The notes beneath the pieces are model-generated. The model was given only the letters and a program-made list of their open reading frames with translations. It was not told the origin of the DNA and ran no database searches. From Chrysomallon squamiferum (taxonomy: Eukaryota > Mollusca > Gastropoda > Neomphalida > Peltospiridae): 20,000 nt of DNA. Below, one piece after another: positions 1 to 10,916 of this stretch. Both the position numbers and the translations under genes were made by a program. Each line of letters opens with the position of its first letter. The first letter of the stretch is position 1. The DNA is taken from positions 27,358,879-27,378,878 of the forward strand of contig CM022677.1 of the NCBI GenBank assembly GCA_012295275.1, written 5' to 3'.

Positions 1-28
1 AAACGACAAAAGCCAAACGACAAAAGCC
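1..28. repeat. 14-bp direct repeat, two copies
   Basis: The unit aaacgacaaaagcc occurs twice head to tail at the very left edge, so the array may continue outside the window. No function is visible. Confidence 0.8.
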
Positions 29-135
29 AGACTGATGTAGGTCAATGTTTACCTAGCGACTGGTTTTTATTATATATTCTTTAAAAAAAATCAGTTAAAA
101 GAACTTATTTATTTCTTTATTTATTATTGTTTTTG

Positions 136-137
<2 letters not shown>

Positions 138-193
<56 letters not shown>
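138..193. repeat. (ATT)n microsatellite
   Basis: About 18 uninterrupted ATT units. On the complementary strand they read as a poly-Asn open frame, which is an artefact of the repeat. Confidence 0.95.
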
Positions 194-194
<1 letters not shown>

Positions 195-530
195 TTTTAT
201 TAATATTAATGTTAATATTATTATTATTATGTGGACCCGGGTGTTCTTTGTACGGTGTTCTCCAATATACGCCTGCTCACGATAACATAAATTTATCACG
301 GGTCGATAAACTTGCATAACACCGGGGTGCGTCTATAAAACCGCGGCGTCATATGTCGCATACGTGAGTAAAGATTACAAAAACAAACAAACAACAAAAA
401 AAACACTTGTGAAACGGTGCGTTTGTGTTTTCCAGACCAATGGAGACAGATAAAAAAAAAAAAAAAAATAAGAGCTTTAATTCGGCTATACAGTTTCTTT
501 TCTTTCTTTCTTTTTTTTTTTTGTCTACTG

Positions 531-543
531 GTTGCTAGGCAAC
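531..543. promoter_or_regulatory. Possible RFX X-box-like palindrome
   Basis: The 13-mer gttgctaggcaac is an almost perfect palindrome. It resembles the RFX-family X-box (GTTRCC, short spacer, RGYAAC) with one mismatch in the left half-site. No gene lies immediately downstream, so this is a motif match only. Confidence 0.3.
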
Positions 544-1131
544 GGCATATCTGACTAGCTTGATTTATACGGGTTACAAAGAAAGAAAGAAAAAAAAAAA
601 AAAAATTAAAAAAATAAAAGAACTTGATTTATGCGGAGCGTTCGTTTTCAAAGTTACGAAATTTGTTACGTTTCTCTTGTCTGCAAACCAAGTACGTCAC
701 ATTTTGTTTTAGTTTCTTTCTTTTTTTAACTGGTGATTTTTTAAAATTATTATTAGTATTATTTCTTTCTTTTCTTTTCTACGTTTCTTTTTTTTTTTTC
801 TTTTTTCTATTTATTTCATTTTTCTTCTAACATTATTATGTTCTACGTGCTGTTATTTTGTCAGGATTCTATCGTTTTGTTTGTGTGTCCTCATATTTAA
901 AAATTTAAATAATTAATTTACTACTATTTCTACTGTTATTTATTTACTTTCTTTTTTATTTATAAATATCCGTAGCAGTGATTCTGGGATTTATCTACTA
1001 CTACATTACTGCTACAACAGCTACTACTACTGCTTCTACTACTACTACTATTATTATCTTTATTGTTAATATTGCTGTCGTTGTTGTCGTTATTTGCTGA
1101 TTTAATTCGTTTATCTATTTCCATTTTTTTC

Positions 1132-1280
1132 TTGAAAGATAAGTATTTCTCTATGAAATATACATACGTGTGTGTCTCTGTGTGAATATGGATTAGGGTG
1201 ATTAATAGATTATCCTGTTGTAGTCATTTTTGTTATTAATAAATCTGGGTTACTTTTAGGAGTAAATATTAGTGTCAGCA
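1132..1280. repeat. Segmental duplication block A, copy 1 (149 bp)
   Basis: This 149-bp block recurs at 2672-2820 with the same length. I see one base difference, in the last ten bases (agtgtcagca versus agagtcagca). Here it passes directly into block B. At 2820 the second copy is followed by unrelated sequence (block C). No open frame of interest. Confidence 0.95.
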
Positions 1281-1531
1281 TTTTGACACTACTGCTAGGA
1301 AAAAGGAGCTGCTATTTTTGACTGTTTTGGTTAAGCTGTTTTTAACACGAAAACAAAACAGCGACAGATAAAGAAACAGGGCTACCGAAGTAAAACGGAC
1401 CAAGGTACGTCATATTTTAACTTATTTCCACGAAAAGAACGTTTTATAATAATTTATTTCCATTAAAAGTACTTCCAATTATAACTAATATTTTACAAAA
1501 TTGTTCTAAAAATTTGAAAAAAATAAAATAA

Positions 1532-1532
<1 letters not shown>

Positions 1533-1590
<58 letters not shown>
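1533..1590. repeat. (AAT)n microsatellite in block B copy 1
   Basis: About 19 units, against about 11 at the matching place in copy 2 (4416-4450). The tract has therefore changed length since the duplication. Confidence 0.95.
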
Positions 1591-1592
<2 letters not shown>

Positions 1593-1694
1593 TGGAAATA
1601 TGGGGGATATATTTCCACTATTTATTCATATCATCAAAGTTCTACTTTAACAAAACTCAACATCATCGATCTCAGATATCACAAATCGATTAAA

Positions 1695-1695
<1 letters not shown>

Positions 1696-1727
<32 letters not shown>
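1696..1727. repeat. Poly-A run in block B copy 1
   Basis: 32 A residues. The matching run in copy 2 (4551-4590) is 40 long. It has no transposon-like flank and sits inside the duplicated block, so I do not read it as a retroposon tail. Confidence 0.85.
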
Positions 1728-1729
<2 letters not shown>

Positions 1730-1989
1730 CCTTTCTAAGCTCGACCCGTTCCACACAGAGAAATAAAACATTTTCTTTATTTTTCTTTCTTTCTTCTTTT
1801 TATAGCATAAAAGTACTCCGTCAATCGGCTAACAAGATTCGATCGAGCGACATCTGGTTCTCTGTCACTGAAATATTATTATATTCCTCTCTTTAGATAT
1901 TTGATATTTGTATGTACTGTAAAATTACATAGACGAAGGTATCGTATTTATCTAATTTTAATTCTGTTATATTTAAGTGTGTTATTATG

Positions 1990-2216
1990 ATTAACAGTAG
2001 TGGTAGTAGTAATAGCAGTAGTAGTAGTTTTTGTTGTTATTGTTGTAATGAAAGTAAAATATGTTGTTGTTGTTGTTGTTGTAATAGTAGTAGCAGGCCT
2101 AGTAATGGTAGTAGAGATAATAGTACTTGTTGTCGTTGTGTTCATGGTTGCCGTAGTAGTAATATCCATTTATTGTTGTTGTTGTTGTTGCTGCTGCTGC
2201 TGCTGTTGTTGTTGCA
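1990..2216. repeat. Compound GTA/GTT/CTG trinucleotide region, copy 1
   Basis: Interrupted TAG, GTT and CTG units. The CTG core near 2190-2205 has five units here and three in the second copy near 5050-5060. The repeat-coded open frames on both strands are shadows. Confidence 0.85.
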
Positions 2217-2671
2217 AGTTTACCACATGATACATCATGTAACAATGACAACGACCGTGATGGTTAATTTATTCTCATAAACTCTAGAATTACAGTATAG
2301 AGAAGAATGTATTACAGATATATAATAACAAAGTTAAAACGCGCGTGCATGGAAATTTAACGGATGGACAAACTCTCTCACATGAATTCCTTATTGACAA
2401 ACATAACTATTTTATTTATTTTTTTAAATATAACAAATTAAAAAAAAAATTATTATATGAAAATATATTAAGGGATTCCACGTTTATTTAACTTGTATAT
2501 CTTTATTCTCAATAGATAGCGCAGGATCATTACAATGTGTTATCTTCAGTTTTGTCAAGATTACAAATATGACATTTTCTGTTTTCTGTCAGAATATTAG
2601 ATCGTAGTCGAGTTTTAATAGGAAGTTTGACATTAGAGGTTCTAAAATCGCCCAAGATATTAGCATTCTTG

Positions 2672-2820
2672 TTGAAAGATAAGTATTTCTCTATGAAATA
2701 TACATACGTGTGTGTCTCTGTGTGAATATGGATTAGGGTGATTAATAGATTATCCTGTTGTAGTCATTTTTGTTATTAATAAATCTGGGTTACTTTTAGG
2801 AGTAAATATTAGAGTCAGCA
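2672..2820. repeat. Segmental duplication block A, copy 2
   Basis: This matches 1132-1280 over its full 149 bp. It follows the end of block B across a short shared stretch (ttg, then aagataa), as expected if a tandem duplication formed at microhomology. It is separated from block B copy 2 by the 1.3-kb block C. Confidence 0.95.
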
Positions 2821-2978
2821 GTTATGTGCAAAACATTTTGTTTGTTTTCACTCGAGAATTCAATTAAAAAATAAAAACAAATTAAAAAATTAAAAATTAA
2901 AAAGTTATATATCCAAGATAATCGTCACTTATTTATTCCTTTATTTAATATTTTAGGCAAAGTAATATTTCATGTTAA

Positions 2979-3089
<111 letters not shown>

Positions 3090-3277
3090 GCAAAAAAAAA
3101 AAAAAAAACAACAACAACAAATAATGAATAAACAAATGATAACAACAGTAAAATGATGACACACATATATATATATATACTGTAACGTGAAAAATAACTG
3201 ATGAATGGAAATTTTATTTGACGAAATATTCTGTAACTGTAAACTTTGGCAAACAACAACACTGTCTATGGAGATCG

Positions 3278-3285
3278 TGACGTCA
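3278..3285. promoter_or_regulatory. Perfect palindromic CRE (TGACGTCA)
   Basis: A full CREB/ATF consensus octamer in the unique part of block C. It lies about 230 bp before an ETS-like site. It is suggestive only, since no transcript start is visible. Confidence 0.35.
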
Positions 3286-3514
3286 TCCGAAAAAAAACAC
3301 TAGCACAAACACCGTCACGATAGTAAACTCGCAATAATCCGGAAAAGTTTGAATTTGTAACGTACCCATAGTTCAGCGTAACTTTAAAACATCACATCCT
3401 CTTTGCCATTAAAGTTTTGAACAGATTTGATGAAACGAGCGGAAAAACAAACAAACAATAAAACAATACGTTCAGTTCTATTTATAACAACCAGAAAGCA
3501 CGATTTTTGTATTT

Positions 3515-3525
3515 CCGGAAGTGAC
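3515..3525 (+). promoter_or_regulatory. ETS-family site (CCGGAAGTGAC)
   Basis: This matches the GABP/ETS core CCGGAAGT with its usual right flank. A CCAAT pentamer follows at about 3544-3548. Together with the CRE upstream it makes the 3180-3620 interval look like a regulatory module. No coding exon follows. Confidence 0.35.
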
Positions 3526-3794
3526 TCTTCCGAGAAATTTCCGACCAATTAAAATGTTCGCACCATGTGAATTCGGCAAGAACATCGTTTTCCTGAATTA
3601 TGAATCCTTTGCCATTCAAACCTTTTTGTTTCTGTGATAAAATATTGTAAACTAGATATTTCTTTTAAATTTTAAAACGTAAATAATAATGAGTGTACGG
3701 AAGAATTAATTAACGAATGAATAATTGTAAGAATGAACGGTAGGGGAAAGTAGAACAACAATAATAAAGACAAACGAATACAGAACGTATTGTT

Positions 3795-3948
3795 ATGTTG
3801 TTGTTGTTGTTGTTGTTGTTGCTGTTAGTGGTTTGGTGGTGGTCGTGGTGATTGTTGCTGTTATTATTACTGTTGATCTTTCATTTGTGTTATTGTTGTT
3901 GTTGTTGTTCTTATTATTTTTTTTGTTGTTGTTGTTGTTGTTGTTCTT

Positions 3949-4018
<70 letters not shown>

Positions 4019-4041
4019 GTAGTAGTAGTAGTAGTAGTAGA
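3795..4041. repeat. Compound GTT/CTT/ATT/GTA trinucleotide tract
   Basis: Successive blocks of GTT, CTT, ATT and AGT units, each pure and abutting the next. This shows stepwise change of the repeat motif along one tract. The 92-residue Val/Leu/Phe open frame over it is an artefact. Confidence 0.9.
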
Positions 4042-4414
4042 AGAAGCAGTGGTAGTATTAGTATTACAAGAAATATATTTTATAAAAAGTGTAAAATTTG
4101 GGCCGGATTAAAGAATCGGTTTAGAAATCACGTTTTAACGGTACAACTAAAGTATGTTGACACTACTGCTAGGAAAAAGGAGTTGCTATTTTTGACTGTT
4201 TTGGTTAAGCTGTTTTTAACACGAAAACAAAACAGCGACAGATAAAGAAACAGGGCTACCGAAGTAAAACGGACCAAGGTACGTCATATTTTAACTTATT
4301 TCCACGAAAAGAACGTTTTATAATAATTTATTTCCATTAAAAGTACTTCCAATTATAACTAATATTTTACAAAATTGTTCTAAAAATTGAAAAAAAAAAA
4401 ATAAAATAAAATAA

Positions 4415-4415
<1 letters not shown>

Positions 4416-4450
<35 letters not shown>
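4416..4450. repeat. (AAT)n microsatellite in block B copy 2
   Basis: About 11 units, the shorter partner of the tract at 1533-1590. Confidence 0.95.
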
Positions 4451-4451
<1 letters not shown>

Positions 4452-4547
4452 TGGAAATATGGGGGATATATTTCCACTATTTATTCATATCATCAAAGTT
4501 CTACTTTAACAAAACTCAACATCATCGATCTCAGTTACCACAAATCG

Positions 4548-4550
<3 letters not shown>

Positions 4551-4590
<40 letters not shown>
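4551..4590. repeat. Poly-A run in block B copy 2
   Basis: 40 A residues, longer than the 32 at 1696-1727. Confidence 0.85.
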
Positions 4591-4592
<2 letters not shown>

Positions 4593-5537
4593 CCTTTCTA
4601 AGCTCGACCCGTTCCACACAGAGAAATAAAACATTTTCTTTATTTTTCTTTCTTTCTTCTTTTTATAGCATAAAAGTACTCCGTCAATCGGCTAACAAGA
4701 TTCGATCGAGCGACATCTGGTTCTCTGTCACTGAAATATTATTATATTCCTCTCTTTAGATATTTGATATTTGTATTTACTGTAAAATTACATAGACGAA
4801 GGTATCGTATTTATCTAATTTTAATTCTGTTATATTTAAGTGTGTTATTATGATTAACAGTAGTGGTAGTAGTAATAGCAGTAGTAGTAGTTTTTGTTGT
4901 TATTGTTGTGATGAAAGTAGAATCTGTTGTTGTTGTTGTTGTAATAGTAGTAGCAGGCCTAGTAATGGTAGTAGAGATAATAGTACTTGTTGTCGTTGTG
5001 TTCATGGTTGCCGTAGTAGTAATATCCATTTATTGTTGTTGTTGTTGTTGCTGCTGCTGTTGTTGTTGCAAGTTTACCACATGATACATCATGTAACAAT
5101 GACAACGACCGTGATGGTTAATTTATTCTCATAAACTCTAGAATTACAGTATAGAGAAGAATGTATTACAGATATATAATAACAAAGTTAAAACGCGCGT
5201 GCATGGAAATTTAACGGATGGACAAACTCTCTCACATGAATTCCTTATTGACAAACATAACTATTTTATTTATTTTTTTAAATATAACAAATTAAAAAAA
5301 AAATTATTATATGAAAATATATTAAGGGATTCCACGTTTATTTAACTTGTATATCTTTATTCTCAATAGATAGCGCAGGATCATTACAAATGTATCACTG
5401 CGTTATCTTCAGTTTTGTCAAGATTACAAATATGACATTTTCTGTTTTCTGTCAGAATATTAGAACATAGTGGAGTTTTAATAGGAAGTTTGACATTAGA
5501 GGTTCTAAAATCGCCCAAGATATTAACATTCTTGTTG

Positions 5538-5709
5538 TAAGATAATTTTCTCAAATTTCAAAAAAAAAAAATAAAATAAAATAAAATAAAATAAAATTAC
5601 TATATTACTACTCTTTGCAGACGATTTCATTTTGTAAAAACTGATCACGTAACATTTTGATAATCGTTTCACTTAACATTATCAAAGTTGAGAAATGTCA
5701 GTATATATA

Positions 5710-5742
<33 letters not shown>

Positions 5743-6398
5743 ATAAATGTATAATATTTTATATATGGGTATGTGTGTTTCAAACTACAATCATCTAAAA
5801 TGTATGTAACACCTATGTGCTAAGAAGAAGCTGTAACACGCACTAAGTAACACAGCTGTGACAAATTCCTCTTTCGACAAATTACGTCATATAAAAATGC
5901 GCATCATTCTTACTCTCATAGAAATCCAACGGGCTTGCAGTTCCAGTACATTTACTAACATTTATAAAGAATCCTTCTACTAAAGATACGCTCTTAAAAC
6001 CACGTATTTCACACCCACATAATAAAAAGTAAGTATGCAGTCGATTGAAAGATCATTTTAGCGACTGTTAGCTATTAAACTATAGACAGCATTTTTTTTT
6101 TTTTTTTTTTTTTTTTTGCAGCGTTGCAAAGTTGTTATTAAATATACTGTTCAGGTGTTGACAGCGTGCGTTTGTCCCATTTTGTTTATCCTCCCCTAAT
6201 ATTGATGTTCCTGTGTTAAGTGGTTAGACTGTGCGTTTGAAAAATGTGTTTTAGGCAACTATTGATAATCCTGTCGTACGTGAATTTGTTATTTGCAATC
6301 TTTCAGTGTTCTTTTCAAATTTATATTATAAATAAATATTAAGTATCGACATAGATGAATGTGTTTCGCTGGAAATCATTAACAAATGGGGAAAATAC

Positions 6399-6433
<35 letters not shown>

Positions 6434-7820
6434 TAATAATAATGTTAGTTTGATTCAAATTTGGTACTGTTCATCGCCATATTTATAAAGGGCTATTAAT
6501 ATTCAACAGCGTGGTTAAGATGAATGTAACAAAGGAGGAATTTAAGACAAACGAAAAGTAATTTATAAATAGACATCATGTGTTGTATAGGTAGGCGATC
6601 TGCTTAATGTTCGGTCTCATAACTAGTAAAGAAAATATTCTGGAAGTTTCACCACTACATGAAACAGAACTGCTTCAGTTTTACTTCATGTGCTTACTTT
6701 TAACTAAAGGTAAGTTAGAAATTTCTAAAGATTAAACAGTTATCCAGTTACTGATTTCGAATTTTCCATCTTCGACCGAGATGTATTTTCGTGCGTGACA
6801 CCACAACAGCGGTTGCCATATGCAAACGAGGTTATTATGTGTTAGGTGTTTAAATTTCAGTAATCCGAGTCGGTATCAATGAAATAAGTTTATATTTATC
6901 TAGGATTTAAAAACCAAATTAATTTGAAAAAATTAGCGATTCAATGAAAGTAGGCAGATTTAATTTAATAAGCAGATATTTAGCCTGTCGACAGTGTCTG
7001 GGTAATGGCTACATTTACCTATCAAAAATTAATTTATCGTCTAATAAAATAAAGTTTTCTTAACTATTATGACAGATTTAAAACATAGTTTATTTTCTGA
7101 CTACTAATAGGTATTATTTTATAAATAAATAAATTTATTAATTTTCATAAAAAAAAAATAATACTTGAAAACCTTAATAATTTTAAGTTGTATATTATTA
7201 GTATGTTCATTGTCCAAAACATGTATAAATGGACATTTTCATGTTGTTTTTTTTATTTTGCTTTTGCTTTTTTATATTGATACCTTTTAAAATGTAGAAT
7301 TTTTATTTATAATTATTAACATCTTGTAATAATTTTCTTGTTACGAAATAATGCGTACTACTGCTATTGTTTAGTAAACAAAGTACGTAGAAAACAGAAA
7401 AACGTGAATACATTTTGTTAAAATTAATTAATTTAAAAAAAAGTTCTGCTACATTTATCACTTGCAGTTAGTCACATAAAATTTATTTATTACTGTTTCT
7501 GTTTTTATTGTTATTTTATTCTTGTAATTTTATTTATTTATTTATTTATTTATTTATTTTATTATTATTATTATTTGATTTTGTTTCAGCCATAAAAAAT
7601 GTAATTTTAGAAACATAATCTGTCTTATTTTTGTGGATATATTTTTATAATATTAATAAAATAAATAAAGAAAAACAAAGAAAAGAAAAAAAAAAAAAAT
7701 TAAAAAAAAGTAACCCACCTCTATCTGTCACTATTCAGAGCTAATAAAAGCTGGTAATGCTAATTATTATTTTAAAAATAAATAAATAATTACAAAAAAT
7801 AAATAGAAAAAAGAAAGAAC

Positions 7821-7851
<31 letters not shown>

Positions 7852-8286
7852 AAATAAAAAAATAGAAAATAACTATTACAAGATTAAATGTATTATGGAT
7901 AAACACAAGATAAGATTTCATTTTTTCTTTTTACTTTTTTAAAATAATTTTTATTTATTTATTTATTTGTTTATTTTTTTTAAATGTTTAAAAAAAAAAT
8001 TGAGCTCATAAAATATATGAAACAGTTATGTCTTGTTTCTTTTTAAATTTTTATTTTATTTTATTTTATTTTTTTTTTTGCTGTTGCTGTTCAGTCTGAC
8101 AAAACAAAACTCTTTAAAAACAATTGTGTTGGATAATGTTAACCATTATTTTTCTAAAATAAATATCTAAATAAAAATAAATAAATAAATAAATTAAGTA
8201 AAATACTGTCAGCTGTACGAAGAAATATATTTTGGATACTGTCAAGGGTATTTGTAATTTTTTAATTTATTTATTTCCAAAGAAAG
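5538..8286. other. AT-rich intergenic DNA with scattered microsatellites
   Basis: No supportable gene. Simple tracts include AAAAT units (about 5560-5597), AT then ATGT units (5703-5745), a 26-T run (6092-6117), AAT units (about 6398-6443), ATTT units (about 7531-7573) and an AT run (7820-7845). The rest is AT-rich unique sequence with stops in all frames. A possible core promoter at 5881-5919 and an isolated good splice donor at 6710 are listed separately. Confidence 0.7.
5881..5921 (+). promoter_or_regulatory. Possible CRE/TATA core promoter
   Basis: An ATF/CRE-like ATTACGTCAT (5881-5890) overlaps a TATAAAA box (5890-5896). An initiator-like ctcatag follows with its A at about 5919, 29 bp from the start of the TATA box. 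This spacing is normal for a TATA promoter. No open frame follows, so any transcript would start with non-coding sequence. Confidence 0.25.
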
Positions 8287-8476
8287 TATAAGAAACAGTC
8301 TAAATGTATTCTGTATACTTCCAAGTTTTGTGTTTTTGCTGTCCAACCTTAATTAATAACAAAATATAAGAAATAGTCTGAATAAATTCTGAATACTTCC
8401 AAGTTTTGTGTTTTTGCTGTCCAACCTTAATTAATAACAAAATATAAGATATAGTATAAATATATTCTGCAATACT
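8287..8476. repeat. 78-bp tandem repeat, about 2.4 copies
   Basis: Copies begin at 8287, 8365 and 8443, exactly 78 bp apart, each opening with tataaga. The first two are nearly identical, including the shared segment ccaagttttgtgtttttgct. The third breaks off at about 8476. Not coding. Confidence 0.9.
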
Positions 8477-9295
8477 TGTTTCATTTGTTCACTACAGTTC
8501 AGTCTTTAATATAATACAGTTTTTAAAAAAAACTGTCTGTTATTGTATCAGATCTGTTTGATCTAAACGTGACTGTAGAGCTGCCAGCACAAAAAAAAAG
8601 ATTAGAAGAGATAAATTTGTTTAACTGTAATGTTTTCAACAGTTTTATCTTACTGTCAGACGTCTGTTATCAGTGACAACACTGAATAAAACAAAATGGT
8701 AACTTTGATACATGAAGAAAGATATCAGTCCATTTAGTTCACTGGGTTGGAGTAAACATACACAGCATTTTTTTTTCAAGTGGAATCCAGTGACAGCATT
8801 TGTTTGTAAATTTATTCATTAACATGAGCAATGTTCTGTTCACTTTTCAGAATATATACATACGCTCCACATGTTCAATGATTTAGTTGTTTGGGGTTTG
8901 AGAAAATGTTCAAGTGCAATCCAAAGACAGTATATAAATATGTGTTCACAGATTTATTGAGCAGCGTTTGTTCACTTTTACAAATGTATATATATATATA
9001 TATAGGCTGTAAGTGTTCAATATTTCATACACGTGCAAAATAAAATCATTTGCTGAAAACGCTCTCTGATTGAAAATCGTTACAAACTTTTGTTGTTCCT
9101 GCCATCTGCTTTGTGAGATACAGTTTAAAATGTTCTGTAACAGTTTTATTTTATTGCCATATTTTTTGAAATAATGTATAAATAATTGTGTAAGGCTGTT
9201 TAGTTAAATTTCCGGCAAGCGGATGCATAACCTTTAGGTTTGTGTTTGTTAGTCAGTTTATGCTGTCATTGTCAATGGATTTGATTTTCTCCGTT
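8477..9295. other. AT-rich unique sequence, no gene seen
   Basis: Stops occur in all frames. A short AT run lies near 8986-9003. Phrases such as cagttttat and actgtcag recur loosely between about 8500 and 9150, hinting at old degenerate repeats, but I cannot define a unit. Confidence 0.6.
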
Positions 9296-9665
9296 TCATT
9301 CTTTCTTTCTTTCTTTCTTTTTTTATTTATTTATGTTTTATTTGTTTGACTATTTATTTTTATTTATTTGTTTATTTGTTTGTTTGTTTATTTATTTTTA
9401 TTTATTTATATATTTATTTATTTGTTTATTTTATATTTATTTATTTAATTATTTAAAATAAGTAGAAGGTTTTTAGCCGTTTGAAAGCCTTTTTTAAAAC
9501 CTGTCACTTTTATTTATTTATTTACTTATATTTTATTTGATTTTTATTTTTATTTATTTTTTAAACTTTTGTTTATTTATTAATTTTGTTTTGTTTTGTT
9601 TGTTTATTTATATTTTATTTGTTTATTTGTTTATAATTATTTACTTATTTATATTCTATTTATTT
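9296..9665. repeat. TTTA/TTTG tetranucleotide-rich tract
   Basis: CTTT units at the left end pass into interrupted TTTA and TTTG units, with a unique island at about 9462-9510. The Phe/Leu/Ile open frame starting at 9537 is repeat-derived. Confidence 0.85.
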
Positions 9666-9875
9666 ATTTGTGGTTATTGTATTTCTGTTACTATTATTAT
9701 TAATAATATTATTATTATTAATAGTAGTAGTAGTAGTAATAGTTGTAGATGTAATAGTAGTAGCAGTAGTTGTCGTTATAGTAGTAGTGATAGTAGTTGT
9801 AGCAGTAGTTGTTGCAGTTATAGTAGTAGTAGTTGATGAAGTAATAGTAGTAGTGGTGGTAGTTGCCATCATCAT
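9666..9875. repeat. GTA/GTT-type trinucleotide tract
   Basis: ATT units, then interrupted TAG and GTT units. They translate as poly-Ser, poly-Val or poly-Thr in different frames and strands, so none of the frames is convincing. Confidence 0.85.
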
Positions 9876-10456
9876 TATTTGTTATTATTTTTGTATTTAT
9901 ATTTTAATTACAAGAACCATTGTTAATATTTTGTATTACATGTTTTTTAATATCAAAAACAATTATTAACACCCTGCATCTTATATTTTGACAAAATCAG
10001 AAAAACCCAGTCACTGTCAGAAACTGGACAAAGCTATACAGTTTTTATGACAATGGGACTCCTTTTTATGTGTTTGCATATAACACACACATAGGTATCT
10101 ATATCTATAAATGTGTATATAGAGAAAGAGAGATACATTACACAAACACAAACAGAGGGTCAAAATGCTTTGACTGTAGGTGTTGAATGTATTCAACTAA
10201 AGTGAGTGATATCTTCAGTCATTTGAAAGCCTTTTCAAAACCTGTCCCTTTTATGTGTCATAAATGTTATCGCATTTGACAACAAGCTCGGAAAGCTTTT
10301 TCTACTTCTTTTGTAAGCAAAATATCTTTACACACTGTTAATTTTATGTTTCTCATTTCTAAATTTTATTGTCTTTTTTTTATTTTTATTATTTTTAATT
10401 TTTTTTAATTTTTAATTTTTTTTTTTTTTTTTTTTTTCTTTCTTATCCGATGTGAC

Positions 10457-10490
<34 letters not shown>

Positions 10491-10862
10491 TATTATAGTA
10501 TAAATAAAATAAAATGAAAAACAAACACACATACACATATGTATATATATATATATATATACAGAGATACATATATTATTGAATTGGACTGCGGGATAGA
10601 GGAAATTTGAATTGCAAATTAATGTTATCGTGGTAATCTGTTCCCTTTGTCATTTTGACTGAGATACAAATCAGTAGTTCTATTCAGAAATTTCTGTTGT
10701 ACACATTTGTATATAACGTAACTATTTGTCTAACTGAACAGTGCAGAAATTTCCCAAAATCTTAAGTATTTTTTTACATTGTGATGTGTTATAGAATTAC
10801 AAGTATCTTATAGGCTTAATATTTTTAGATAAATTGATAGTATATGTATGTATATATGTATT

Positions 10863-10916
<54 letters not shown>

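Larger units (their letters stand above)
29..1131. other. AT-rich non-coding region
   Basis: No credible coding sequence is present. The stretch holds an (ATT)n tract at about 138-193, several poly-T and poly-A runs (around 451-468, 508-522, 590-606, 790-800), and ACT/CTA trinucleotide patches near 1000-1050. The open frames here are low-complexity runs of Asn, Phe or Leu that come from the tracts. A somewhat more GC-rich island at about 290-370 contains TATAAAA at 334-340, but no gene structure follows it. Confidence 0.7.
1283..2674. repeat. Segmental duplication block B, copy 1 (~1.39 kb)
   Basis: This block is repeated at 4157-5537. Outside the simple tracts I see roughly a dozen substitutions, which suggests a recent duplication. 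It contains an (AAT)n tract, a poly-A run, and a GTA/GTT/CTG trinucleotide region. The Ser-, Val-, Cys- or Leu-rich frames over 1987-2280 come from the trinucleotide region and occur on both strands and in several frames. I see no coding gene. Confidence 0.95.
4157..5537. repeat. Segmental duplication block B, copy 2
   Basis: A near-identical partner of 1283-2674. The main differences are tract lengths, a short indel near 5389-5400, and scattered substitutions (for example near 4533, 4910-4923 and 5464-5472). The homology ends near 5537-5547, where the sequence becomes unique. Confidence 0.95.

Noticed and set aside
334-340. TATAAAA in a GC-richer island as a promoter
   Set aside because: There is no initiator at the right distance, no downstream open frame and no splice donor. 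It is too weak to call.
1948-2280. Overlapping Thr-, Ser-, Cys- and Val-rich frames, repeated at 4811-5134
   Set aside because: These are trinucleotide-repeat translations present in several frames and both strands. Conservation between the two copies reflects a recent DNA duplication, not selection on protein.
1132-2820. A-B-A' as a small LTR retrotransposon (149-bp repeats beginning TG and ending CA)
   Set aside because: There is no target-site duplication at the outer edges, no primer-binding site or polypurine tract, and no coding remnant. B also recurs at 4157 without a flanking A on its right. Tandem duplication explains it better.
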